From Chionoecetes opilio (taxonomy: Eukaryota; Arthropoda; Malacostraca; Decapoda; Majidae), in the NCBI GenBank assembly GCA_016584305.1, contig JACEEZ010010163.1, positions 1-64,000 on the forward strand: a DNA stretch of 64,000 nucleotides, given 5' to 3'. The notes under the pieces are model-generated. The model searched no databases. It was not told the origin of the DNA and worked only from the letters and a program-made list of their open reading frames with translations. The translations under genes were made by a program, and so were the position numbers. Positions 44,486-55,168 of this stretch are shown here, in pieces (the first letter of the stretch is position 1; each line of letters begins with the position of its first letter).

Positions 44486-45964
44486 CAGGGAGGTCCCGAA
44501 GATACGAGCAGTTAGGTTCCACCTGGCATACTCGTAAAGCGAAATCTCGTATAGCGAAACACATAACTAATGGTAAAATATAGGTTTGGTTCCAGGACCC
44601 CAACAATTATAAAAAAAATTAAAAAAAAGACGTTTTTCAAGCTATAATAAAATTTGCTAATATTTAGTAGGGGTGCGAGAACCCCTTGAGGAATCCTATG
44701 GTCCCTGGTGATATCCTATGGTACTATCACAGGCGTGGGAGCTGACCTGACTTCTTCAGGAAGGCACATATTATACAGCTGATAACGGGGTGTTGTGTTG
44801 TGCGGGCGGCAGCCGATGTCCGCCGCCAGCGGAGATCTCCTTGGTAATTATTTAGTAGGAAAGCGAGGACCCTTTGAGGAATCCTATGAGCGCTGGTGAT
44901 ATCCTATGGTGCTATCACAGGCATAGGAGCTGACTGTCTTCTTCAGGAAGGCACAGGTGAGGCGAATGACGGCGGTTTTTGAGAGAGGCGGCGGACGGGG
45001 CAGGCCGCCGCCTCCTCCTCCGCCAAGGTAGGTTTGGGCAGGCTTAAACGTCTTATCACTCGTTATTATACAACTTAGTGATTATGGTGAGATGTTATAT
45101 CCACGTGTCATTATCTAAATCAATGTAGCACCGTGTGTCACCTTAAATAAGGGTGATTTTAAGATGTTATGATGAGGTGACTGCTGGCCGAGTTGGCGGG
45201 GCAGAGAGTGACGGAGAAATACTTGCCGCGGAGCCGCCCCATATCACAAATATTCACCCTTTTAACACACATACACACCTTCTACCACCAATACACTAGC
45301 ACACAGGCTCCTTACTTATATATCTTACTATCTGATACATTAAAACTACTTAAAACGCAAGCATTCAAAATAAAACTAATTAGTTTGAGATGACGGGGAC
45401 AGAAGGCGGGGAGAGGCAGTCTGGCATGCCATTCTTGCCCGGAAATATGTATCGCTGGCTTGTTATTGGTCGAGAAGTTTTAAAAACTGTTTGTCATTGG
45501 CTGGTGACGGATGACGCTTTAGCCAGTCACAACCTTCCTACTCGTTTGCGACCTATCGAGGGAGCTTTCAATCAGCTTTGTAGCTTCCGTCGTTAGGGAA
45601 AGTAGTATCTAGGTAGTGCGAGAGCAGGTTGTTGCTGGCCATACTACCTCCGTTGCTGGCTTCTCGCCCAGGGTTGTGATTTTTTGTAGGCCACATTGTC
45701 GTACTGAGCCACCAGAAATTATCATATTTTCAGATTGATTATCGTACAACCTTAGGTAAAATCATATAGCCCATAAATGACTTTATAATTTTAGTAAATA
45801 ACTTGTAATTTACTTTAGTAAATAACTTGGTACTTTTACTCCCCCCAGTTTGAATGTCGTAACATTGGATTTTCGATCTCGTATATTGAAAATAGACCCT
45901 AATTTACACATCTCGTATCATCGGATTCGCGTATATCGAATGCTCGTATAACGGGACCTCCCTG
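44486..45964. mobile_element. TIR element family V with core, inverted copy 3
   Basis: Starts with the V right end (CAGGGAGGTCCCGAAGATAC) and ends with the V left end (CGTATAACGGGACCTCCCTG), so it is inverted relative to 18947-20459. It contains the 1.1-kb core at about 44655-45690 with the same window orientation as in copy 2, so the core is flipped relative to the ends. Confidence 0.85.
44655..45690. repeat. Shared internal core, copy in V element 3
   Basis: Landmarks TAATATTTAGTAGGGG (44658) and GGCAGTCTGGCATGCC (45414). The first 200 bp are partly duplicated (GTGATATCCTATGGTRCTATC at 44708 and 44894). Confidence 0.75.
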
Positions 45965-46225
45965 TATATTATAATCTTTCATTCAGATATACACACCATA
46001 TACATATACACACAGGCTAGCAGGATGGCAACCCAAAGGAATAAGATCTAGTACTACAATAAGAAAACTACATGTGTGATGTGGAACAGACAAGAATTAG
46101 AAAATTGGGATGAATATCATAGATAGGCAGTAAGAAGATTTTATAAAGATGAATACCCTTAACTCAGCAGTCAGCCCCATCTCCTTCAGCACTAATCGGA
46201 AAGCAATCTTCCTCCACCCTAACAG
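45965..46225. other. Intron sequence upstream of the SLC5A exon
   Basis: AT-rich, no exon recognised. The last 25 bases are pyrimidine-rich (CAATCTTCCTCCACCCTAACAG), a good acceptor. Confidence 0.6.
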
Positions 46226-46372
46226 TTGCTGCCGCTCTATGTTGTGGACACAATGGGGATGGTGCCGGGACTCTCAGGCCTCTTTGTTTCTGGCATCTTT
46301 AGTGGCTCACTCTCAACAGTGTCCTCAGCCCTCAACTCACTGGCAGCTGTTACATACCAGGACTACATATTG
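46226..46372 (+). CDS. Exon of an SLC5A-type sodium/solute symporter
   Basis: 147 bp, 49 in-frame codons, phase 0 at both ends, no lesion. It reads LLPLYVVDTMGMVPGLSGLF then VSGIFSGSLSTVSSALNSLA then AVTYQDYIL. GLFV.G.FS..LSTVSSALNSLAAV...D.I is the conserved signature of the sodium:solute symporter family (the sodium-site helix with the Ser-Thr-Ser pattern), closest in my reading to the multivitamin/monocarboxylate transporters SLC5A6, SLC5A8 and SLC5A12. Such proteins are plasma-membrane, 12-13 helix carriers of about 600 residues, so this is under a tenth of the gene. The acceptor CCCTAACAG precedes it and the donor GTGGGT follows. No neighbouring exon was found in the window, implying long repeat-filled introns. 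It could belong to an old pseudogene, but the clean frame and splice sites argue otherwise. Confidence 0.9.
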
Positions 46373-46611
46373 GTGGGTAGGCCTATTAACCTGAATATGT
46401 GATCACTGCTTTAAGCTTAGAGACTGATTTACATGGTAACTTCTAGGAGGTGACTTTGAATGACTCAAGTAAAGTGCTCAAGTGTTTAATGTGATCAAAT
46501 ATATATATATTTTTTTTTTTTTTTATATAGCTCTTCAAAGATTTCTCTAGTTTAGGTTTAGATTTTTTCACTCATCCTTATCCTTGTGTATTAGCATAGC
46601 TGTACGTACCT
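46373..46611. other. Intron sequence downstream of the SLC5A exon
   Basis: Nothing recognisable. TATATA/poly-T run at 46500-46526. Confidence 0.5.
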
Positions 46612-46660
46612 AGTTGTAACATACAGGGCCTTAAGCTGTACTCATGTTTGCTTTTCTCTT
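46612..46660 (-). mobile_element. Short LINE 3' tail fragment
   Basis: GTACCTAGTTGTAACATACA matches the terminal bases of the LINE tails at 9440 and 6785, and homology fades after about 45 bp. Confidence 0.5.
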
Positions 46661-47604
46661 TATATAAACACTTGACCCTCGATTTAACAGACTAAAATGG
46701 AGAAATTTAAGCGTCCGTTGCTTGAAAAAGTCTTGCTTGGTATTTACGGGCTGGACGCCATTATTTTTCCACACGGAACACTGTTATTACATGTATAGAT
46801 CATAAAATTTTAGAATATGGTTATGCATAAGCATTTATGGGTATTAAGAAACATATTGATATGTATAAAATGCTCAACGCCGGGGCACCAGGGCTGGCAT
46901 GAGGCCTTGTAGATGGGTGGCGTAACGGCGGGGTGAGCCTCGCCATGGACGCCTCGAAACGCGCTGGTCTCATTCTCATGTCACTGTTGGTCATCTAAAC
47001 GCCATCTTTCCTCCTCATTACTCATCCATTTCAGCAGGGCAGTCAAATCCGTGGTGTAGGAGGCTGGCTGTGGGGCTGCTGCTGCTGGTGAATGGTGAGA
47101 AAGATGGGCGGTATGGGTGAGAGCGGCGGTGTGGGTGAGGGTGGTGGCGTAGCTGTCACCTGGTCGGGTGTGGTGCTACCGTGCTGGGCGTTTCATGTCA
47201 CCAATGTCTTTTGCCTCTTCCATCATTACTGTGGGGGTGTACTTTAATACTGTACACAGCGCGCCAAAGCATTGTTCGCGACATCATAACACAGCGCTTC
47301 CATACGGGAATTCAGAAAATGTACTCTATGGCAGCCTACTGACTTCCGAGAGAGATATCTTACATATGGCAGCTTGTTAAAGCACGGGCAGTCCATCAAG
47401 ACCGTTGAGGAATGTTCAGATGCCACTTGTCAATTATAGACGAAGCATTTTCAAAAGTATCGCCTTCCTTCCCGCGAGTAATTTGAACAGACGCGCTTGG
47501 TATGACTATCATTATTTTCATAATAGAAGAAAGACCTACAAAAGAGCAAATAAGTATGATCTCACACAAGGCAGAGAGGCAAAACAAGGATGGGGAAAAG
47601 GGAA
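46661..47604. other. Mostly unassigned; one TIR-like end
   Basis: ACACTTGACCCTCGATTTAA near 46670 resembles the ends of the pogo-like families, partner not found. 46880-47170 is GC-rich with GGTGTGGGTGAGGGTGG-type repeats. Short open frames at 47168-47380 and 47244-47426 overlap on opposite strands and have no recognisable domain. Confidence 0.35.
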
Positions 47605-47605
47605 N
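47605..47605. other. Single N
   Basis: Ambiguous base. No duplicated flank is evident, so its nature is unclear. Confidence 0.5.
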
Positions 47606-47879
47606 CGGGCCAATAATCATCCAGTCTATTATTTCCAACAGTAATGGATAATGCAGAGAAAAAATAACTCTGGGTACTCAAAATGGATAATCAAAAAAAA
47701 TACTCTGGGTACTGCAAAAAACATCAGCAGAGATAACAGAGTTTTGTTCTATCGTTACCGTAATTCTGATGAAAAATATGTTAACAAATCACATTCGCAC
47801 AGCTGGTAAACAAAGTTGACAAAGCTGCTCGGAGTCGGAGGTACATTTGGTTACCTTACAATATTTCCTTAATATTTTT
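47606..47879. other. No gene seen
   Basis: AT-rich. The phrase ATACTCTGGGTACT occurs twice (47667 and 47700). Confidence 0.4.
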
Positions 47880-47985
47880 ACTGCAAATATTCCACATGGT
47901 TTAAACACTTGGCAGAAAAGCAACAAAGGCATACCTACATCATTATACCTAAGCTAAATGTCATAGGTAGAAAAATATTCTCAGT
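47880..47985. repeat. Diverged family A fragment, inverted
   Basis: Complement matches 40600-40690 (landmarks GTAGGTATGCCTTTGTTGCT and CTTTTCTGCCA) at clearly lower identity, so an older relic. Confidence 0.6.
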
Positions 47986-47987
47986 TT

Positions 47988-48055
47988 ATGGTACTCTCGT
48001 CTACCGGACCACTCGTCCCCGTCGACGAGAGTTCAAACCTCTCGCATAGTCAAGT
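47988..48055 (+). repeat. tRNA-like stretch (SINE head?)
   Basis: GTACTCTCGTCTACCGGACC...GTCGACGAGAGTTCAAACCTCTCGCATAG. GAGAG-TTCAAAC-CTCTC forms a perfect 5-bp T-stem with a 7-nt T-loop and a B box. The acceptor stem pairs only partially and the anticodon arm is unclear. A degraded relative is at 24085-24165. More likely a tRNA-derived SINE or pseudo-tRNA than a functional tRNA. Confidence 0.45.
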
Positions 48056-48224
48056 GTTTCTATTAACATATGCAAAAAAAACACTTTTTTGAGGTTTGTA
48101 CAGGGAAAAACTATCTCCATTAAGGAGAGACATTAAGGAAAGCATCACATATTAAGCGAAAAAAAATCCATCTTGTCTGAAAATCTTGCAACAGTCAAAC
48201 TAAATTTTTACACTTAACTTTACT

Positions 48225-48340
48225 TTACCAATAACCTTCTAGCGAGAACCCCCCTTAAAAATAACTACTAGCCTAACCTAACCTGGTAGAATTCTAAAGT
48301 CCTTTCCCGCCCTTAGGTGTCGCAAGGAGGCTATTGGTAA
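48225..48340. mobile_element. 116-bp inverted-repeat element
   Basis: TTACCAATAACCTTCTAGCG (48225) and, inverted from 48340, TTACCAATAGCCTCCTTGCG, about 17 of 20 identical. The interior contains CCTAACCTAACC and the right flank GGTTAGG. Confidence 0.6.
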
Positions 48341-48743
48341 GGTTAGGTTTTAGTGAGGTTAGGTTATTAATATTTTTTTGGGGGGGAGGAAGGGGACATC
48401 TCTCCTCACTTTATAATTGCGTTTTAGAGGTATATGTAGGAATTTGTGAAGGTCTGGAGAAAAACCCCCACTAAACCACGAAAGAAAAAAATAACAAGAA
48501 ATGCAAATAAATAGCGGAGTTTACCGACTCCGAAAAAACATTGAGTAAAGAGAAATAAGAAATACGTTCACCACTTCGTAGCTCGAAACTTCCTGAGTCG
48601 ACTGTTTATAGTTTATATGCCAATAAAAGCAGATTTTAATGAGAATTCCAACGCTACCATTATAATTTTCATATGGCCAGTAGTTCTTGAGAAAATAGAG
48701 GAAAACTGAAACACATGTTGGAAGACGGATTAGGCTACAAGTA

Positions 48744-49881
48744 CAATAAACCCTAAATGCTCACGGGTTTCAGGCTCGCGGATTTGATTACTCGCGGGTT
48801 TTCAACCCTTGGGATAAATAATAATAAATACAGGTAATTAAATATAATTTTAAAATACGAAAAGTATTTTTCATAAAAACTACTGTGCATGCCTCTTCAG
48901 GGGCACATAAAAGTCTGTAGTGATGCTAAAATTCGCAATATATGGGGCTGGGGACATTAGTGCAGTGGCGAGTGACTGGCGACTAGTGTTTTTCTACGGA
49001 TAGGGTAGCCACACACTGGTTGGGTGAGCGCTGCGTGCACACCTCAACATCCTCAAGCCACCCCCAGACCAGACACAATAGTGAACATTTAAGTAGTGCC
49101 AAACCCCAAACACCCTAAACACAGGGAGGAGCATGGAGCAAGTGGTGGGGTGGACAATCTGGCCGTGGTGCGAGAGGCATAGCTTTGCGCCAGCCACCCC
49201 AACACAACACACCCTTACACAACCCTCACCGTTGGCCCACAGCGATCCACGGGGGTTCAGCGTCCACTTCCTCCTCCTTCTGGGCTCAGCCATAGGCCTA
49301 GCCATGGTGGTGGTGGTGGCAGGGAGGAATAGTGGTGTGGTGTAACCCTGGCAGTGGCTACACGGGTGTCGCGGCCTCAGCTGTTATGGGTTGTTGCTGA
49401 TGATGACAGTGTTCAGTTCAGTTGTTGGTAGTCTGGCCTTTTTTATCGGCACGCCCTGATGTGATCTTTGATGTTTGATGTTTGAAGAATTTCGTCAGTT
49501 ATCGACGCAGCTGAGATGGATCTCCACTGTAACCAGACAGCTCTCTCTCAGACAACCCCTAGAGAGCTGTCTGCTACCAGTGCTTATAGTGTTGGCCGAA
49601 GCCAGCACCCCGGGAGGCGGGTTACAAACCCCCGGCTAACACCCGGTACCCATTCACTGCTGGGTGGACAGGGGCTCGGGTTTTAAGGAAACAGCCCATC
49701 TGTTTCCGCTCCGCTCCAAAATTATTATTATCATAATTATCATTCAAGCAACAAAATCCATTTTCTTTATATCGTAAGCCTATTTTCGGGGCGGGAGGGG
49801 TAACTATTGTCACGCTCGCGGATTTACGATACTCGCGGGTGTCTCTGTTCCCTAACCCCCGCGAGCATGAAGGGTTTATTG
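48744..49881. mobile_element. TIR element family U
   Basis: CAATAAACCCTAAATGCTCA (48744) and GAGCATGAAGGGTTTATTG (to 49881), flanked by TA. The word CTCGCGG(GTTT) recurs in both subterminal regions. Contains at 49591-49681 a 90-bp module shared with element X (12259-12350, 51997-52090). 1138 bp, no transposase. It interrupts the piggyBac-like sequence on its right. Confidence 0.82.
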
Positions 49882-49882
49882 T

Positions 49883-50486
49883 ATAATGTAAATACCATTA
49901 CACGTTGCTAAGATAGCCACTTCCCCCCCCCCCCCCAGTGACACTATCTGCTGGAGTTTTTTCACTTTTTCCATCATCACCATCACTTTCATGAGAATCA
50001 TCATCATCCTCTTTACAAATGAGTCTCAAAATCTCTTCACTTGATATTTTTTAGCCATATTTTATAATAGTAACAGTCACTGGTCCCTGCAAATATAAAA
50101 CAAAATATTGTATCACGGCACGATCACTTTACATCGGAAGAAAGTATAAAATTCACCAATTTCCTCTGAAAACTGTAATCCAGGCTTACCCGGCTCGGGA
50201 TACGATTTAAAGGGACGACAGTCCGCGCTCACAGGCTGCCTCCTGAGAGGATACTGGGACACGGGCCCTTATCATTTCAAGTCCACCGGCACGAGAGAGA
50301 GTTGACAATTAGTTTATTTTATAGGTCTAGCTTGGCTCTTTGATGCAGAAAATTTTGACGCGATTCTGATAAATACTTTAATTTTGGCGAATTTTAAAAA
50401 GTTTTTTGACGCGGTTTGCGTCAAAAGCTCAGATGTAGACGATTCCGTTTTGACGCGGATCGCGTCATGGTGCGTGAGAGGGTTAA
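49883..50486 (-). mobile_element. piggyBac-like element 5' end
   Basis: The right border is GGGTTAA (TTAA at 50483-50486) preceded by CGTCATGGTGCGTGAGAG. Read inward the terminus is TTAACCCTCTCACGCACC, the usual style of piggyBac-like ends. TTTTGACGCG is repeated three times within 120 bp (50352, 50402, 50447). An N-terminal coding segment follows at 50058-49921. The remainder is cut by element U. Confidence 0.6.
49921..50058 (-). pseudogene. piggyBac-like transposase N-terminus
   Basis: The minus strand starts MAKK at 50058. After one missing A in an A-run it continues ISSEEILRLICKEDDDDSHE then SDGDDGKSEKTPADS. A short start followed by an S-E-E-I acidic, Asp/Ser-rich stretch is typical of piggyBac-derived N-termini. 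Only about 45 codons remain before a C-run (49925-49940) and element U. Non-functional. Confidence 0.5.
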
Positions 50487-51015
50487 CGGACGGAAGGCGG
50501 GAAACGAATGGTTACCGTGTTTTCGAGTTTTGGCTAGCACAGGAGACACTGACACACACACACATCGCCTGTACACTAATTAACTTTTGTTCTGCGAGGC
50601 CAGCTCATAACACGAATACCAGTTTCCCGTCCTTCTGGGCAGTGGGATGAGAAAGGTGGGAGGTGCACTCCAGTAATAACGTAACAGGGAGGAACTTTCC
50701 ATCACCACTGTTTAACCGCCCATTGATACAATCGCGGTAGCATTTTGAAGCGTTACGTAGCATATATCTTCAAGTATCACTTATAGTGGAGGTGAGAGCA
50801 GAGGGTGCTCTCACTCTTGTTTGTTTAGTGATACAGCCGGGCCTGTCAATAGCCTAGGCTGTAATTGGTAGTATACGTTTGTGTTTGAGCACTGGAGAGT
50901 AGAAGGGAGGGTTACGGCCCCTCTCCCTCTCGGGATAGAAGCTGGAGGGCTTCTATCGGTTCACGGTTTAGTGAACAGTCTGTTGCGCTTGAGGCCGCAG
51001 TCGTAACAGTATATA
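50487..51015. other. No gene seen; hairpin at 50792-50814
   Basis: Moderately GC-rich, possibly the old target DNA of the piggyBac-like insertion. GTGAGAGCA / TGCTCTCAC forms a 9-bp perfect hairpin. No recognisable coding sequence. Confidence 0.4.
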
Positions 51016-51019
51016 TATA

Positions 51020-52240
51020 CACTACCCTCCCGAGTTTCGCGATCCTCGAGTTTCGCGCTGAGTCCTAAATTCTTATCATCCCGACTTTCGCGTATTATAT
51101 CCCCGAGTTTTGCGTTTTTTTTCTTTTTTTTTGTGTGTGTGCCTACAGCGCCATTAGGCAGTGACCTCCAGGAGTGGAATGGTAGGCCCTGGAGGTTAAC
51201 TTGAGGGCTGTGATGGTTGGCCCTTGCCCGTGGTGGTGCAGACAGAATTTCTATAGTGACGCCTGTGATTAGAGGCTCATGCCGCCCCCTGTGTCCTCTG
51301 ATGCACTCGCAATCGAAGGTAGAGTTAATGGGCAGCGTGTGGGTGTTCTTAGGCCACTCAACGGTGCAGAGAAAGATTTAAGTGGATTTACAGCCCTCAT
51401 CAAGGATCGAACTCGATCACGAGAACACCACTCGGAGACTTCTTCTTGTGACCCCTTTTTCTCCCTTAGTATCACTTTTTGGGTTTTCGTCGTCAAGCCC
51501 CGTGCTCGAGCTTGAATATATCTTGAGAAAAACCACCCCTGCTACCGCCTCCCAAAGAATGTCGGGACCGTTTTCCTTTCCCTTTCCCTTTGCTTAGTAT
51601 AGTATTAAATAGGCTTAGGATAGTTTTTGTGTTTTGTTTTTTTTTTTTTTCTCTACAGGAGCCCCGGTGCCCGCATAAGTTTGGTAACACCTCAAAATAA
51701 GTAGCACCTTACCGACACCCCTGCCATTCCTTACATTTCCCACAAAATAACCCCCTTTATAATGTTTAAACCATGACGTGTTTGGTACTGGGGGTTTTTG
51801 GAGGTACTGGAGGGACAGGAGAAAGAGGGAAAGGCTTTGTGCCCAGTGTTATTGCCGTAAAACACTTTTCCCCAAACCCAATCAGCTAAACAAATAGGGT
51901 CAAGCTCACTAATCAGCCCAAAAACAGCTCCGCGGGGTTGACCCCCCAACTAAGTAAACCCCTCAAGCTCCTTTTCCTCCCTCCTCTTCTCACGTAGTTT
52001 TGGGCCCCGAAGCCCCCCCCCGGGAAGGGGGTTTCACAAACCTAGGCTAACACCCGTCCCCCATTCACTGTTTTTCGTGGACGGGGGGTTTTGGGGCATT
52101 TTCAGGATTTTTTTTTGGGGAAAAAGTGAGTTTTTATAACCCTGTAAAATACGGTAGGTCCCCACCCCCTAAAGTTAACCCCGGGGCCTACCTTCCCACC
52201 CCGGGAGGTCATGCCTCCGGCACTGTAAAAACCCCAACCC

Positions 52241-52281
<41 letters not shown>

Positions 52282-52396
52282 ACCGGATTTAAAAAACCTT
52301 TTTTACAGTTTTTTAAATCCCCGATTTTGGGCGATCCGCAAGTTTCGCGCTTTTGCCTCCGGAAGAAAGCAAGCGCAAAAACTCGGGAGGGTAGTG
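51020..52396. mobile_element. TIR element family X, copy 2
   Basis: Ends CACTACCCTCCCGAGTTTC (51020) and CTCGGGAGGGTAGTG (to 52396). Same internal order as copy 1 (SINE-like repeat, hairpin region, 90-bp module, A-run). From about 51450 onward the consensus deteriorates sharply relative to copy 1. The GT tract is short here. Confidence 0.85.
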
Positions 52397-52410
52397 TAAA
52401 ATATATAAAA

Positions 52411-55168
52411 ACCATATTTGGGGGCGCTTTAAACCCCCCCACCTCCGCATAAAAACGCCCCCCCTATTTTACAAGGGGGTTTTTTAAAAAAAAAAAAAAA
52501 TCGGGGTTTTTTTTTGGGGGGAAAAAAATAAATTCGAAAAAATTTATCAAAAGTTTTAAAAAAAAAAAAAAGTTTTTGAGGGGAAAGCAAATGATTAGGG
52601 AGCATGTCCCAAATAAAATTTTCACAGTGAAATAAAATGTGGATAAAAAAATTATACTAGCTAAAATGTAAAGGGAATGACGGAAACCCAAAAAAGGGTC
52701 CTAAAAATATTGCGGGTTTCCCCCAAAAATTGATTTCTAATTTTTTGCTCCTATGACATAAAAAGCTTAGTTTTAAGGGTTGTAGGTATCCCTTTTTTTG
52801 CTTTTCTGCTATGGGGGTTTTAGATTTTGTGGAAAAATTTGCATTAGAGATTTTGGATTTTTTTTGGTAGGGGTTTTAAAAAGCCCTAGGGCTCTTACCT
52901 CATCATCGTGTAGCTTTTTTTCCCATTCTGAGTTTTTTGGGGCCCCCATTTCCCATGGCGAAATTTGAAAAATAATGGAATTACCGTATTTACCAAAAAA
53001 TCTTCGTTTTTTTCCCAGCCAAAAGTTAATTTAAAGTTAAACAGATTGGGTTTTAGGTTAGGGGGTTTTGGGTTTATAACAATGAAAATAGAGAAAAAAC
53101 GAGAATTACCAATAATAGGTAGTGTGAAGCGTACAATGTTTGCGGGGCGGACCTGGAGGGCAGGCCCCAATCACAACACATGTAAAAAAAAATTGATGTC
53201 CGAAAAAAATGAAAAACCCGGGATTTAATTCAAAACACAAAAAAAAACTTTAAAGGGGGGACAAAGTTTGGGCCTGGGAAAATTGGGGTTTGCCCAATAA
53301 AAAAAATTCACGAAAAAAATTTTTTAGGTAACATTGAAAAGGAAACCCCATCTCTACCTTGTTTTTTTGTTGAAGGGCACCGTTTTTCGGGATCACGATT
53401 TTTGCCCGGGTTTACACCTAAAAATCTTTTCACTTTCGCGAGGGTTGATTACCCTTTTTTCGGGAAGGTCCCGTGGGGAAAGGGGCTGGTTCCCCAATCT
53501 AAAATCACGGCAGCTTTCCCGTCGCCGTCCCTTGTTTTCACACTATTCGCCCACGGTTCCCGTCATTTTGGGCCTTTCCCCCTGCTCACCCTCTAAGCAG
53601 CCCAGGGTGCCCAAGGCTATGGTTGAAAAAAATTTTGTTTTTAATAGAAATTTCCCTGTTGGGAAGAAGAGGAGTTAAACTCTAAAAAACACTTTTTTGG
53701 GGGTACAACACCCTTTGGAAAAGACAATTTTTCCAGCAGGGAAAAACGGGGTCTCATTACGTTAAAATATTTTTCCCTCACAAAAAAACCTTTACATGAA
53801 AGGCCCGGGGGAGTATTGGAGCCGGGGGAACGCGGCCACCGTTTAGTGAAAACAATTTATTTTTTTTGAATGTAAGAAATTCTAAGTATGGGATGAGAGG
53901 GTGCCGAGTCCCCATGATGGTTTTGGTGGGGATGCGACCTTGAGGGGGACGGTGTGGCGCTGTGATGGGTCTTGTTTTGGGTGTACCGTGGGGAAAAGAT
54001 TTTTGTCCCGTTGCAGCATCTCCCTTTTTGCACCCTTTTTTACTAGAAACTCTTTAATACATTTTCCCATCCTTTAGAGGTACGGGGGTGAGGTTTAAGG
54101 GCCCAGGTGGTACTTTGGGCCCCTAGTTTCTCCTACCCCACCTTTTTACCACTAGCGGCGCTAACCCCCCACACACACCTGCATCGGCTTAGGCCAAAAT
54201 CTAAAAACCAAAAATTAGGGGGGGTGACCTGACGCTGCCCTAAACTTGTCCTCGTTTCACAAATCCCAACCCAGCTAGGTAATTCGGGCCCGCCACGGGC
54301 CCCCACACATGGGACAACACGCCGCGCCCCCTCTTGTCCCCACGTTTTTACAAGATTTCGCTGTCAAAAAACAAAAAAAACCACACGCCCTTTCCCCATC
54401 CTTGTGTATAGACGACCCCCCAAGTTTACTACACCCCCCTCTCACCGCTCACACTCCTTCAAATAAAATTTTAAAAACATGCTCTTTGTTTTTTTTTTAA
54501 AACCCAAAAATTTCCTTTTTAAACAAAAATTCAGTCCACCCAAAAATTCCCATCCCTTTTTTCTCCCCTCCCTTCTATCATCTCCTTCCAACTGTTGTGT
54601 AAACTTGTGGGGCCCCCGAGCCCGAATGGGGGGTTTAAAAAGACTACATCAATATTGGGTTTTTGTTTTTTTCCCATGGGTGCGGGGAGAGCCCGGGAGC
54701 GGTAATGCCCCCGGTGGGTGGGCCGGGGGGGTTAGCTGAGTGAATTTCCCCCAAGGTGAAGGGGCAGACCGGGAGATATCAGTTTTTTTTACAATGGGGG
54801 CAGCAGGGGGGTTGGATGATGTTTACTTTTCTGACACGCCATTTTGCCAGAAACCCCAATCGCAAATCTTGTTCCCCCAGCTCTTTTTTTTCCTCTTAAA
54901 CCCCAAAAAAACCTTTTTTTTTTTCCCTTTTAGTACAAAATTATGCATTAGGGTTGAAAACACGGGTTACAAATTTGTGCCCCGGGGACACTGTTCAACA
55001 CAGATAAATCCAGACCCCTTTAGAAATACCCCCCGGGGCTGTTCTGCTTTCCCTTCTGCCCGACCTCTCAGGGTGCTAAATGGCCGAAATTAGACGCAGG
55101 CTAAAATTTTGGGCTTTCCTTTTTTAAAAAGGGAAAAAACTGCATTTTATGCGCCGGCAAATACGGTA
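52411..55168. mobile_element. DNA transposon family A, copy 3 (low quality)
   Basis: The left end is corrupted (ACCATATTTGGGGGCG), the right end intact (GCGCCGGCAAATACGGT to 55168). Collinear with 40271-42899 throughout, with many homopolymer changes. No frame is usable. Confidence 0.8.

Noticed and set aside
46890..47240. Further SLC5A exon downstream of 46372
   Set aside because: GC-rich stretch with open frames, but none carries symporter-like hydrophobic helices or suitable splice sites in phase.
50640..51015. LTR of a retrotransposon
   Set aside because: The sequence looks structured, but no second copy, primer-binding site or polypurine tract could be identified in the window.
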